Virus record (IMG/VR): IMGVR_UViG_3300044846_003506
Location: 1 to 64,000 of that record
DNA from: a virus
Strand: one strand, 5' to 3'
DNA: 64,000 bases
The translations under genes were made by a program, and so were the position numbers. The notes beneath the pieces are model-generated. The model was not told the origin of the DNA and did not search any database. It worked only from the letters and a program-made list of their open reading frames with translations. Of this stretch, positions 42,482 to 50,530 are shown piece after piece; the stretch's first letter is position 1; each line of letters begins with the position of its first letter.

Positions 42482-43077
42482 TGGTGGACATAATAAAATA
42501 TGGAAACTTTAAATCTAAAAATGTATCAGATTTAAAAAAACAAATCATATTAATACATTCCTCCAGATATTCTGAAGAATATATTACATCCCTAAAATAC
42601 AGGCACAACGAGTCATACAATAAAATACCTAACTATTTTATTGATCGGGAAGGTAAAATAGTTAAGTTATTGGAGGATCAAGAATACTCAAAATTTTTTA
42701 ATAAAAATGATTTAAATAAAAACGCAATTTTTGTTTGTTTAGAAAATTTAGGTTGGTTAGAAAAACAACCATTAAAAACTGGTTACATTAACTGGATTGG
42801 CAATATTTATAATAGTGAAGTTTTCCAAAGAAGATGGAGAGATTATTATTATTGGCAACCATATACTGAAGATCAGATGAAATCTACTTCAGACTTATGT
42901 TTAAAATTATGTGGTGATAACAATATTGAGGTCAAAATTTTGGGAAACAACACAAAAATAAATGGTATTGAAAATTTTGAAGGTATTGTCACAAAAAGTA
43001 ATTATTTAAGTGAGATTACAGACTTAAGTCCGGCCTTTAATTTTGAATTATTTAGTAAATTATTAGAAAATGAATAG
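42481..43077 (+). CDS. N-acetylmuramoyl-L-alanine amidase-like endolysin
   Basis: 198 residues. An Amidase_2/PGRP-like pattern: QIILIHSS (first zinc-ligand position, about 21-28), YFIDREGKIVKLL (about 52-64), IFVCLENLGWL (about 82-92) and a TDLSPAFNF stretch near the C-terminus, typical of the T-D-P-x-P-A-F ending. The usual His before it (G-H) is not obvious: the region reads GIVTKSNYLSEITDLSP. It is followed by spanin-like genes, which supports a lysis role. Cytoplasmic (no signal peptide), so a holin would be needed. Confidence 0.65.
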   Translation: MVDIIKYGNFKSKNVSDLKKQIILIHSSRYSEEYITSLKYRHNESYNKIPNYFIDREGKIVKLLEDQEYSKFFNKNDLNKNAIFVCLENLGWLEKQPLKTGYINWIGNIYNSEVFQRRWRDYYYWQPYTEDQMKSTSDLCLKLCGDNNIEVKILGNNTKINGIENFEGIVTKSNYLSEITDLSPAFNFELFSKLLENE

Positions 43078-43645
43078 ACAGGAAGAAATAAAAAAATTAT
43101 TGTCAGCATCAAGAAATCTTCTTAACAAAGATATGGTGAAGGAATCAACAGACATACTTAATAAGTATTACGGTATAATTAAGGAATCTGATGATGAATA
43201 TGAAACCGCAGAACCCAACGACGAAGATAATGAAGAAACTCCTGAAGATAGAAAGTTTGAAAAGAAAACAACCTATAGGATTTCAGGAGGACTTATGACA
43301 ATAAATGGTAAAGATAAAAAAGAATTACAATTAACAACAGACGATAAAAACGCATTTCAGGAATCAATGGACGAGTTTGTTGGTGAAGTATCTGAATTAG
43401 TTGATTTTAATACTCTTAATTTATACCCAAATAACGTAGAATGGTCAGGTAAAATACAAGACTTAGATATTGAATTTTTCTTCTCTATTGGTGAAACAAA
43501 TGGGGTTTACATAAACGGAGATATGATAAACATTAATGATGAATTTGTTGAATTTACCACTAAGTTAAGAACTTATTACGAAAAGTTTAAGGCAAAATGG
43601 TCAAAAGTTATCGCTAACAGAAAAAAAACACCAAAAGAAAAATGA
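43070..43645 (+). CDS. Leader-bearing protein
   Basis: 191 residues. The leader is long and helical with two possible sites, DMVKE-S (Glu25) and GIIKE-S (Glu39). An acidic linker follows, then a domain with YRISGGLMTING and beta strands. It overlaps the preceding amidase stop by eight bases and the next gene by four, so it is embedded in the lysis unit. Whether it is packaged or acts at lysis is unclear. Confidence 0.55.
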   Translation: MNRQEEIKKLLSASRNLLNKDMVKESTDILNKYYGIIKESDDEYETAEPNDEDNEETPEDRKFEKKTTYRISGGLMTINGKDKKELQLTTDDKNAFQESMDEFVGEVSELVDFNTLNLYPNNVEWSGKIQDLDIEFFFSIGETNGVYINGDMININDEFVEFTTKLRTYYEKFKAKWSKVIANRKKTPKEK

Positions 43646-43995
43646 AAAATTTTTTAGTTAAATATTATAAAGAAATCTTATTAGTAGTATTAACATTATT
43701 ATTAACAATAATTCTAATTAAGATATTTAAACCAATTGAAGATAGGTCTGAATTATTAAATTATAAGTTAGATCAATTAGATCAAAACATTAGTAAAGTT
43801 AAAAACTTACAACTACAATTAAATGATTCTATCACATCATATAAAAAAGATATTGAAAAGATTGATGAAAATATATTAAAAATAAAAAGTGAAAAAACAA
43901 CCGTAAATAATTATTACGAACAAAAGAAAGATCAAATAAAAGGAATGGACAAAAAAGAAATTGACAGTTCGTTCAAACAAAGATACAAATATTAA
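43642..43995 (+). CDS. i-spanin-like (Rz-type) protein
   Basis: 117 residues. One N-terminal membrane segment (ILLVVLTLLLTIILIKIF, about 12-29) and then a coiled-coil periplasmic part (LDQLDQNISKVKNLQLQLND and after). This topology fits an inner-membrane spanin or a similar envelope-spanning partner in lysis. It overlaps the preceding gene by four bases and is followed after two bases by a signal-peptide protein, the expected partner. Confidence 0.6.
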   Translation: MKNFLVKYYKEILLVVLTLLLTIILIKIFKPIEDRSELLNYKLDQLDQNISKVKNLQLQLNDSITSYKKDIEKIDENILKIKSEKTTVNNYYEQKKDQIKGMDKKEIDSSFKQRYKY

Positions 43996-43997
43996 TT

Positions 43998-44414
43998 ATG
44001 AAAAAAATTATTTTATTAACATTTTTTATGGTGTCTTTTATAGGTTTTAGTCAAACTAAACCACAAAAAGAAGATACCACTACAATATGTTTTCCTGTTA
44101 ATGTGGGGAAACAAATACTATTAGATCTTAATGACTTAGATAAATTAAAAAAACAATCTATTTTAGATCAAAAAGAAATAAAAGAATTAGAAACCAAAGT
44201 AATTAAAGAAGAGGGTGTTGTTAAATTTTTGGAACAAAAAGATAAAAATAGTGAAATAATAATAAAAGATACCGAAGAAAAGGTAACACTATTAGATACT
44301 GAAAACAAAGAGTTAAGAAAAGATATTAAAAAAATAAAAACAAAAAACACAATTATTGAAATAGTTTCAGGATCAATAGTTGGAGCATTAACATATATTT
44401 TAATTTTTAAATAA
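43998..44414 (+). CDS. Exported coiled-coil lysis protein, spanin partner candidate
   Basis: 138 residues. N-terminal signal peptide or anchor (MKKIILLTFFMVSFIGFSQ), a coiled coil (about 45-110) and a C-terminal hydrophobic segment (IVSGSIVGALTYILIFK, about 121-138). It has no lipobox, so it is not a standard o-spanin. Two bases after the i-spanin-like gene and two bases before the next gene. A paired envelope-disrupting role is inferred. Confidence 0.55.
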   Translation: MKKIILLTFFMVSFIGFSQTKPQKEDTTTICFPVNVGKQILLDLNDLDKLKKQSILDQKEIKELETKVIKEEGVVKFLEQKDKNSEIIIKDTEEKVTLLDTENKELRKDIKKIKTKNTIIEIVSGSIVGALTYILIFK

Positions 44415-44416
44415 AA

Positions 44417-45142
44417 ATGGAAGATTGGAAAGGGGCAATACAAAAAAGTTTTTCCGAAGTAATTGCAAATGCTAGAGGTTATGAGGGTGGAGGTCAATTA
44501 GACCCTACCTCTGCCATCCAATCAAAAAACGATTTATTATCAACAATACAAACAGAAGAAGATAACGGAGAAAATACAAAAAATCATTATATGGATTTTT
44601 TAAAAGATAAGAAGGATATAATTGAAATGTACAAACTTATTAGAAACAAAAAGTTATCAAAAAACAAGATAAAACAGGAGATGAAAAAATATTTAAAAGA
44701 TCCTGAAGAATTAAAGGATTTTTTAGAAATGGTAGTTACTACTAAAAAAAATAATACGGAAACCAAAGAGGCAACCGCAACAGGAGGATCAGGATCCTTT
44801 GAACCTTTATTTTCAGGTGAAGAACCTAAAAAAATTGAGGCCACGGAAGCGACTTCATCTTCATCTTCAGGATCATATGAAACAACAGGAGCTTGGGCCA
44901 AATCTATGAGTAAGAAAGATTGGAGAGGTAAATCCAAAACACAATTACCTGGAGGAAAATTCGTTCAGGTTAAAAAAAAATGTAAACGTTTTCCATATTG
45001 TAACCAAGGCGATATTAAAGCTCTTAACATTTTTGAGAATCAATCGGTAGAAAATGTAATAAAAAAGATAAGTGGTAAATATAAAATTCATGAGGATATT
45101 ATTAAAGATATTATCTTAAGTGAAATGAATAAACTTGGATAA
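44417..45142 (+). CDS. Hypothetical phage protein with basic cysteine motif
   Basis: 241 residues. Acidic helical N-terminal part, a Ser/Gly-rich linker (about 125-155), then a basic patch ending KKKCKRFPYCNQGDIKALNI (about 191-210). The short conserved-looking CKRFPYCNQGD segment suggests a structural role. It starts two bases after the previous stop. Unknown. Confidence 0.5.
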   Translation: MEDWKGAIQKSFSEVIANARGYEGGGQLDPTSAIQSKNDLLSTIQTEEDNGENTKNHYMDFLKDKKDIIEMYKLIRNKKLSKNKIKQEMKKYLKDPEELKDFLEMVVTTKKNNTETKEATATGGSGSFEPLFSGEEPKKIEATEATSSSSSGSYETTGAWAKSMSKKDWRGKSKTQLPGGKFVQVKKKCKRFPYCNQGDIKALNIFENQSVENVIKKISGKYKIHEDIIKDIILSEMNKLG

Positions 45143-45147
45143 TCATA

Positions 45148-45155
45148 TATTTATA
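45148..45155 (+). promoter_or_regulatory. TATTTATA element (late-promoter candidate)
   Basis: TATTTATA twelve bases before the ATG at 45168. It supports that start over the longer frame that overlaps the preceding gene. Confidence 0.4.
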
Positions 45156-45167
45156 ATAAAAAAAGAA

Positions 45168-46274
45168 ATGAAAAACTATAGAGGAGAAATGTCCAAAAAA
45201 TACGATACAATGAAATTCAATAAAGCAGGGAATTCTTTTGATTATGTTGAGGAAGAGATGGAAGAAGGAAACGCTTTTACTGATGCTCTTAGAAAAACAA
45301 AAAAAGGTGAAAAATTTAAATTAGGAAATAAAGAATATATGGATAGATCTTCTTTAGAGGAGGATGAGACAATCTACGAATTTGAAGTTAATGAAAGTGA
45401 CATCTGTGAGTGTGGTGGATTAAAAATGGAGGGAGAATGTTCTGAGTGTGGAATGAACGAATCTAGTCTTTTAGAAATTGAAGAAGACATGTATGACAAT
45501 ATGGAAAAAACATCTGATTTTTGGAATAAGGGAGAAAAAACATTTAGAACAAAAATGTATGAGTACGAAATATTCAACGATAAATTAGGTAGAACTGTAA
45601 GATTAAGTGAAGAACAAGTTGTTAATTTAATTGAGACTTTAGCTGAAGAGAAATTAAAACCATCTAAAAAAACAAGAGGTTATTCTGAATATGAAAGATC
45701 TTTTGATAAATCAGGAAAAGAAAATCAAGATTACTACAAAGAAGTCTCTAAAAAAATGAAAGATTATATGAAAGATGGATCTAAAGAGTCATTTACTATG
45801 GAACCTAAACATTTCCCAATGGGTAATGGGGAGATAGAAGAAATGGATAAGATGGCTTATGTTCCTTCAGATAGTGTTGCAGAATACGTTGAAAACTTTA
45901 CTGCCGCAGCATTAGAAAATATTGAATACGATGAATTCGCACCTAATAAAGAGTGGGTTGAAGATAATGTTCTTGGATCGTCAAGAACAGGAAACAACCC
46001 TAAATGGGCAAATGCGGTAGAAACACCAACAAACAAAAGAAGAAATGAAATTAGAGAAAAGAATTTGTTAGGTCAAATTAAGAAAAAGGCTTATAATAAA
46101 TCTCCACAACCTATTGTTAAAGATAGACCAGGAAGTGATGATGCTTCTGATCTTTTAAATAAAGTTGAAAGTGGGGAAAAAAGAAGTAAAAGAAGTAGTA
46201 AAAAGTCTAAAAAAATTAACGAGGATTTAGAAAGAATCGGAAATTTAATTTCATACGGTAGAAAAACACAATAA
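45168..46274 (+). CDS. Acidic structural-type protein with zinc-ribbon-like motif
   Basis: 368 residues from the ATG at 45168. It has a C-x-C...C-x-x-C cluster (ICECGGLKMEGECSECGMNE, about 80-99), which looks like a small zinc ribbon, and long Glu/Lys-rich stretches. The C-terminal part is basic (GEKRSKRSSKKSKK). No capsid or scaffold family can be assigned. Followed by a hairpin at 46301. Confidence 0.5.
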   Translation: MKNYRGEMSKKYDTMKFNKAGNSFDYVEEEMEEGNAFTDALRKTKKGEKFKLGNKEYMDRSSLEEDETIYEFEVNESDICECGGLKMEGECSECGMNESSLLEIEEDMYDNMEKTSDFWNKGEKTFRTKMYEYEIFNDKLGRTVRLSEEQVVNLIETLAEEKLKPSKKTRGYSEYERSFDKSGKENQDYYKEVSKKMKDYMKDGSKESFTMEPKHFPMGNGEIEEMDKMAYVPSDSVAEYVENFTAAALENIEYDEFAPNKEWVEDNVLGSSRTGNNPKWANAVETPTNKRRNEIREKNLLGQIKKKAYNKSPQPIVKDRPGSDDASDLLNKVESGEKRSKRSSKKSKKINEDLERIGNLISYGRKTQ

Positions 46275-46300
46275 TTTACATAAAAATATAATAACCTATA

Positions 46301-46335
46301 ATTATCCATAGATGAACTCTATGGATAATTTTTTT
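46301..46335 (+). terminator. Terminator-like hairpin enclosing a start codon
   Basis: Perfect 11-bp stem ATTATCCATAG / CTATGGATAAT (46301-46311 with 46319-46329), loop ATGAACT, then a run of T. ATG 46312 is in the loop and ATG 46321 in the 3' arm. It would terminate the upstream gene and could also mask the downstream start. Confidence 0.7.
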
Positions 46336-46785
46336 AACTATATCTCTAAACCTATCAATAAAGAAGATATTGATACTTGGTTTAAAATTAACAATATTTT
46401 ACCGGAAAAATTAGAATTGTATTATGATTTTTCATATTCATTATATGATTTAATTAAAAAAACATTTTTAGGGGAGGAAGATAATTCTGAAACCAAAATA
46501 AAAATGTCGGAAGAAGATATAGTCAATCATTTTAAATGGTGTTGGAATAAAACAATAGATAATTTTGGTAAAGAAGGTATATTTTTTACCAACGAGGGAA
46601 AACACTACGAATACTTCGTATTATTTTTTATAGAGATCTTTTATAATCAAAACGATAAAAAAATTAAAGAATCAATAGGGGAGTTTTTTGATGACATATT
46701 CAGCATAGAAAAAACTTTCACACAATCAGATCTTGACATAATGTTAAATATATACAAATCATTAGATAACAATTTAACTGTTTAA
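46321..46785 (+). CDS. Conserved-looking phage protein starting inside a hairpin
   Basis: 154 residues from ATG 46321 (MDNFFNYISKPINKEDIDTW). An ATG at 46312 in the same frame would add three residues. Helical, aromatic-rich with NHFKWCWNKTIDNFGKEGI (about 60-78) and a C-terminal FTQSDLDIMLNIYKSLDNNL. Pattern reminiscent of conserved proteins in other large phages, with no function known to me. Its start codon lies in the hairpin at 46301-46335. Confidence 0.6.
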   Translation: MDNFFNYISKPINKEDIDTWFKINNILPEKLELYYDFSYSLYDLIKKTFLGEEDNSETKIKMSEEDIVNHFKWCWNKTIDNFGKEGIFFTNEGKHYEYFVLFFIEIFYNQNDKKIKESIGEFFDDIFSIEKTFTQSDLDIMLNIYKSLDNNLTV

Positions 46786-46845
46786 TATTTACTAAGATCT
46801 TAAAATTGATATTTTTAATATTAAATAAACATATAATAATAAAAA

Positions 46846-47016
46846 ATGGAAACACTTGAAAAAATCAAAGTTTTAACAGAACAACTTAGCGTAGATACCA
46901 CAAAATTTTTTGAGGGTAATAAAAGTGCGGGAACAAGAGCAAGAAAATCGGCTCAGGAGTTAAAGGCTTTAATGCAACAACTAAGAGGTGAAATTTTAGA
47001 AAGTAAAAAAGTATAA
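46846..47016 (+). CDS. Bacteroidetes-type histone H1-like protein (Hc1 family)
   Basis: 56 residues. The motif KFFEGNKSAGTRARKSAQEL (about 20-39), then LRGEILESKK, is the hallmark of Hc1-type proteins of Bacteroidetes, which bind DNA. Shorter than most, it lacks the long lysine-rich tail. The N-terminus (MET..IKVLTE-Q) also happens to look like the packaging leader. It may help condense phage DNA or remodel the host nucleoid. The stop is one base before the next ATG. Confidence 0.8.
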   Translation: METLEKIKVLTEQLSVDTTKFFEGNKSAGTRARKSAQELKALMQQLRGEILESKKV

Positions 47017-47017
47017 T

Positions 47018-47212
47018 ATGACAAACATTAATACATTATATCTTTTTGTATTTATATTTTCAATATTATCAATATTTAGAATTTTTCTAAAATTTGTTAT
47101 TTCCCTACTACATAGTAATCCTAAACCAATTGATTTAAGTGGTAGGGAAATATTTTTGTATGGTTTATCTTTAACTTATATAATAACATTTTTAATACAA
47201 ACAAACGAATGA
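47018..47212 (+). CDS. Small membrane protein
   Basis: 64 residues with two hydrophobic segments (LYLFVFIFSILSIFRIFLKF about 7-26, and LYGLSLTYIITFLIQ about 46-60). Begins one base after the histone stop. Its stop overlaps the next start. Function unknown. Confidence 0.55.
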   Translation: MTNINTLYLFVFIFSILSIFRIFLKFVISLLHSNPKPIDLSGREIFLYGLSLTYIITFLIQTNE

Positions 47213-47625
47213 GCATGTTCCAAGAATTTAATATCTTATTTCCGTACTTACAATCGGTAAGAAAATTAAAAAATTATCTATCATTTGACATAGAATTTCC
47301 AGACACTTGGAAATTACCTAAAAAATTTGTCGATGAAAAAAGCGTACTAGAAAGTAAAACCCAAAACCCTAACGTAAGGTTGTTTTCTTTTGTTAGTGAA
47401 TTTAATGAACAATTAATTGATAATCAGATCACTAATATAAAAAATATAATTGCTTACAATAAGGAAAGAGAAGACAAAGACAAACTATTCCAACAAAAGA
47501 TAGACGAACTAAAACATATTTTTGAAAAACAAAAATTAAATGATCTACAAGGATTGAAATTTGAAATAAAATCACCTAAAATTGAGTTAGAAGATGATGA
47601 AGAAGAAAAGCAAATTGGAGGCTGA
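47209..47625 (+). CDS. Hypothetical helical protein
   Basis: 138 residues. An N-terminal mixed part (LFPYLQSVRKLKNYLSFDIE, about 10-29), then a coiled-coil-like charged stretch (NKEREDKDKLFQQKIDELK, about 84-102) and an acidic tail. Overlaps the next gene by 32 bases. No family. Confidence 0.5.
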   Translation: MSMFQEFNILFPYLQSVRKLKNYLSFDIEFPDTWKLPKKFVDEKSVLESKTQNPNVRLFSFVSEFNEQLIDNQITNIKNIIAYNKEREDKDKLFQQKIDELKHIFEKQKLNDLQGLKFEIKSPKIELEDDEEEKQIGG

Positions 47626-47794
47626 GATTGATTGGTTAAAAAATGAAATAGAAAGAGACTCTAAAGATTTAAATTTTGAAAAAAATAACTTTATCAATAA
47701 GATCAAAGAATTAAAAAAAGAGGATATATTACCAAAAAAACCTAAGAAACTTACTTTATGGGAGAAACTGAAAAAAATATTAATGATATCTTAG
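47594..47794 (+). CDS. Small helical protein overlapping both neighbours
   Basis: 66 residues, lysine- and glutamate-rich. The start overlaps the previous gene by 32 bases and the stop overlaps the next gene by 37. Such nested overlaps imply coupled translation. Function unknown, and it is the weakest of this group. Confidence 0.4.
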   Translation: MMKKKSKLEAEIDWLKNEIERDSKDLNFEKNNFINKIKELKKEDILPKKPKKLTLWEKLKKILMIS

Positions 47795-48087
47795 AAAAAT
47801 TAGTTATTGTTACTGATGCCGCTAATAATATTTTTCCTTCAGGAAAAACAATTTTGGTGTATGAATTAGACAATGAAGATTTTAAAGAAGTACAAAAAAA
47901 TTTTAGAAAAGTTGATAGTAATAGATTAAGATTTAAAGTTGAAATTTCAGGGACAGAAATTGTTTTTATCAATAATAAAATTTACGAGGAAGAAGTTCTT
48001 GAAGAAGAAGTTATTGAAAAGAAAAAAATAAGTTTTTGGGAAAGACTATTCCCTAGTAAACGTAGTAAACCTTCTATAAAGAAATGA
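47758..48087 (+). CDS. Small hypothetical protein with basic C-terminus
   Basis: 109 residues. A beta-rich N-terminal half (AANNIFPSGKTILVYELDNE) and a basic tail (FPSKRSKPSIKK). Ends convergently, overlapping the opposite gene by 42 bases. No family. Confidence 0.5.
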   Translation: MGETEKNINDILEKLVIVTDAANNIFPSGKTILVYELDNEDFKEVQKNFRKVDSNRLRFKVEISGTEIVFINNKIYEEEVLEEEVIEKKKISFWERLFPSKRSKPSIKK

Positions 48088-48684
48088 TTTATCAATACCT
48101 TTAGACTCTAAAATAGTATAAAGGTATTTTTTTTGTTGTTTAGAGGTATCCTTAACCAAGATACAATCCAACCTACCATTTTTTATTAAATAATCCTCAA
48201 GAACATCTATAAATCTTGAACATTCATCAATAGATTTTAAAGAAACCAAATTTACCTTATCATCATTTTGTATTGCGACTTTATTATTAAGTTTAGATAT
48301 TAATTTTATTCCTGACCTTGTTAGATACTTTTTAATAAAACCACCGAAAGATATTTTATTCTTTTCATCAACATCATATAGTAACTCTTCAATGTTATAA
48401 TCAACAATCTTAGTAAGACGGTAATCAGGATCGTCAATATCCACTTTTATTTGTCTTCCTAGTTCGTCTTTAACGAAATATAAATTAAAGTCTGTTGAAC
48501 CGGATTCTAAAAACCCAATCTCATACTTACAAGGTTTACCATTCTCGAATGATTTTGAAAATAAAACATTGTTACTTGTTTTAAGGGTATCGTTAAAATA
48601 TTTGTTTGCCCTCTCTAATGTTTTAAATTTATTTAAAATCTTTTTTCTTTTCTTATTTTTAAATAAGACTATTAGATATTTCAT
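48046..48684 (-). CDS. Hypothetical phage protein
   Basis: 212 residues. A lysine-rich N-terminus (MKYLIVLFKNKKRKKIL), a beta-rich middle and a helical C-terminus (LEDYLIKNGRLDCILVKDTS). Resembles nothing I can name. Diverges from the dnaJ-like gene and converges on the gene before it. Confidence 0.55.
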   Translation of the reverse strand: MKYLIVLFKNKKRKKILNKFKTLERANKYFNDTLKTSNNVLFSKSFENGKPCKYEIGFLESGSTDFNLYFVKDELGRQIKVDIDDPDYRLTKIVDYNIEELLYDVDEKNKISFGGFIKKYLTRSGIKLISKLNNKVAIQNDDKVNLVSLKSIDECSRFIDVLEDYLIKNGRLDCILVKDTSKQQKKYLYTILESKGIDKSFLYRRFTTFTRE

Positions 48685-48728
48685 ATTTTTTATCCTATAT
48701 TACAAATAATACAACAAAAAATTAATAA

Positions 48729-49652
48729 ATGAACTCTGAAAATTATTATAACATATTAGGCGTTGAGGAGACGGCAACACAAGACGAAATTAAGAAGGCC
48801 TATAGAAGTTTAGCAAAGGAAAACCACCCAGATAAAGGCGGGGATGAAGAATTGTTTAAGAAAATATCTGGTGCTTATGATGTGATTGGAGATGACAATA
48901 AACGTAGAGAGTACGACATCCAAAGAAAGAACCCATTTGGTAATTCAAAGTTCAATCAATTTTCGGATATGTATGAGATGTTTAATAATCAATTTAGACA
49001 ACAAAGAAAACCATCAAGAGTAATCAACTTAAGTGTGGATGTTTTAAAAAGTTTCACTAATGAAAAAGTTTCGTTAAATTATAAAAGAAAAGAAAAGTGT
49101 GATCCTTGTAATGGTACTGGTGGTGATAAAAAAGTTTGTGAAACATGTAAAGGAGAAGGGATTACTTGGAAACAAATGGGGAGTGGAATGTTCGTACAAA
49201 TGGTACAATCTCCATGTGACTCTTGTCGAGGATTTGGAACAATTATAACGAATGCTTGTTATGCTTGTCATGGATCTGGTACAAAAGATGAGGTAAAGTC
49301 AGTTGAAGTTAAAGTACCACATGGTATTGATGATGGACAAATGTTGAGACTAAATGATATGGGCGATTATGGTAATGGAATATACGGGGATTTATTATTA
49401 AAAATTAGTTTAACAAATGAGAGTGGATTTGAAAAATTTGGGGAACATTTAATTTATAATAAGTTTTTTAATTTAGAAGAGATTAACAAGGATAATTTTA
49501 TAGTTCCACACCCTGATGGGGACATATCGGTCAATTTCCCAAAACATATGGATACATCTAAACCATTGAGAATTAAGAGTAAAGGATTTAGATTGCAGAC
49601 TGTTATAGGAGATCTGTTAATAAGACCATATTTGAAATATGATAGGGATTAA
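48729..49652 (+). CDS. dnaJ: DnaJ-type co-chaperone
   Basis: 307 residues. J-domain (NYYNILGVEETATQDEIKKA) with HPD (HPDKGGDEELF, about 35-45). Four zinc-finger CxxCxGxG-type repeats (CDPCNGTG, CETCKGEG, CDSCRGFG, CYACHGSG, about 120-185) and a C-terminal client-binding part (VPHPDGDISVNFP). The Gly/Phe-rich region is minimal. It could recruit host DnaK to fold or remodel phage complexes. Ends tail to tail with the small - strand gene at 49649. Confidence 0.9.
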   Translation: MNSENYYNILGVEETATQDEIKKAYRSLAKENHPDKGGDEELFKKISGAYDVIGDDNKRREYDIQRKNPFGNSKFNQFSDMYEMFNNQFRQQRKPSRVINLSVDVLKSFTNEKVSLNYKRKEKCDPCNGTGGDKKVCETCKGEGITWKQMGSGMFVQMVQSPCDSCRGFGTIITNACYACHGSGTKDEVKSVEVKVPHGIDDGQMLRLNDMGDYGNGIYGDLLLKISLTNESGFEKFGEHLIYNKFFNLEEINKDNFIVPHPDGDISVNFPKHMDTSKPLRIKSKGFRLQTVIGDLLIRPYLKYDRD

Positions 49653-49807
49653 AACCAAGATATGATGTCTTGAACCAATCTAACGGCTCCGTAAATCGCC
49701 AAAGAAAATAATAATCCACCTGAGATTACTAAAAACATTTGTAAATTTTCTTGTCCTTTATTACATTTACGACATCCTGTGACTTTAGTTGCTTCTTTCT
49801 TTTCCAT
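49649..49807 (-). CDS. Small C-x-x-C membrane protein
   Basis: 52 residues. Charged N-terminus with VTGCRKCNKGQ (a C-x-x-C, residues 12-15), then a hydrophobic segment (LQMFLVISGGLLFSLAIYGA, about 22-41). Like a single-span membrane protein with a zinc or redox pair. Overlaps the convergent dnaJ-like stop. Unknown. Confidence 0.5.
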   Translation of the reverse strand: MEKKEATKVTGCRKCNKGQENLQMFLVISGGLLFSLAIYGAVRLVQDIISWF

Positions 49808-49814
49808 AAATTAA

Positions 49815-50321
49815 TTATAATAACACGGTTCTTAAATGAAAATACTTTTCTATTATAACTTTTCTTGCTTGGACAGCATCTCTACCGTAAAGTTTTAAAT
49901 AATTACCATTATCGGAAAAAGTACTTGACACCACTAAAAAAGTATTATCTTCATCACGACTAAGGATAAATTCAATGTAGTCAAAAACTTCCTCATCTTC
50001 ATTATTATTTCTTTTGTGTACAAATTTTATTTTTTTCTCTTCCGAATTTAAGGAAAATTCATTAAGTATTTTTCTATATTTGTCTCTTATTAGTTTTGAA
50101 ATCATAAGGTTAGGAACCCCAACTCGTGTATGTGTATTACTATTTGAGTTAATTGCGGTTAGAATTATGTCTTTTATTTCGTCATAACTTAAATTACTTT
50201 TTCTATCTTCTGTTTGATGAGTTGTTGCGATAAATTTAACTCCTTCAGGAGAAGTAAATAACCTATGGTATTTACCCCTATTTTCTAAAATTAAATTTTT
50301 AAGAATATTTAATGTTTTCAT
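49815..50321 (-). CDS. Leader-bearing protein
   Basis: 168 residues. The leader MKTLNILKNLILE-N predicts a cut after Glu13. The mature part has SPEGVKFIATTHQTEDRKS, KIKFVHKRNNNEDEEVFDYI and a basic C-terminus (KVIIEKYFHLRTVLL). No family. A TATTTATT element precedes its ATG by four bases on the - strand. Probably another packaged protein. Confidence 0.6.
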   Translation of the reverse strand: MKTLNILKNLILENRGKYHRLFTSPEGVKFIATTHQTEDRKSNLSYDEIKDIILTAINSNSNTHTRVGVPNLMISKLIRDKYRKILNEFSLNSEEKKIKFVHKRNNNEDEEVFDYIEFILSRDEDNTFLVVSSTFSDNGNYLKLYGRDAVQARKVIIEKYFHLRTVLL

Positions 50322-50325
50322 TATT

Positions 50326-50333
50326 AATAAATA
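50326..50333 (-). promoter_or_regulatory. TATTTATT element (late-promoter candidate)
   Basis: The - strand reads TATTTATT, four bases before the ATG at 50321 of a leader-bearing gene. Confidence 0.45.
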
Positions 50334-50342
50334 TAATGAAAT

Positions 50343-50367
50343 AAAAAAAGGGGACCAAAAGTCCCCT
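50343..50367 (-). terminator. Rho-independent terminator (- strand)
   Basis: On the - strand: AGGGGAC, loop TTTTG, GTCCCCT, then a T tract. It sits just after the stop of the 32-residue gene and upstream of the next - strand gene. Confidence 0.85.
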
Positions 50368-50369
50368 CT

Positions 50370-50468
50370 TTATATTTTTCCTGTTAGGAAGGTATTTTGA
50401 CCTGTCTCTAATAACCGTAAGATGACATCACGACTTGCGTTTTTTAAATGGTGTACCAAATCATCCAT
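50370..50468 (-). CDS. Very small protein (32 residues) with its own promoter and terminator
   Basis: Starts MDDLVHHLKNASRDVILRLL. A single amphipathic helix followed by a short polar tail. A complete monocistronic arrangement supports it: host-like promoter (50499-50530), a 12-base palindrome and a terminator two bases after the stop. Function unknown. A small early regulator or toxin-like peptide would be speculation. Confidence 0.45.
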   Translation of the reverse strand: MDDLVHHLKNASRDVILRLLETGQNTFLTGKI

Positions 50469-50476
50469 TTTGTTTA

Positions 50477-50488
50477 GTGGTTAACCAC
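50477..50488. promoter_or_regulatory. Perfect 12-base palindrome GTGGTTAACCAC
   Basis: Lies between the - strand promoter (50499-50530) and the start at 50468, close to the expected transcription start. It is a candidate operator or 5'-UTR hairpin. Confidence 0.45.
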
Positions 50489-50498
50489 ATCCACAATA

Positions 50499-50530
50499 CA
50501 AATATAGTTGTTTTATATTTATCCACCAAA
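50499..50530 (-). promoter_or_regulatory. Host-type promoter on the - strand
   Basis: The - strand reads TTTG (50527-50530), 20 bases, then TATATTTG (50499-50506), fitting the Bacteroidetes -33/-7 pattern. It drives the 32-residue gene. Confidence 0.6.

Noticed and set aside
48729-49652. The dnaJ gene as evidence of host DNA or assembly error
   Set aside because: It sits flush between phage-type genes with convergent overlaps and similar codon use, and phages are known to carry DnaJ-type genes.
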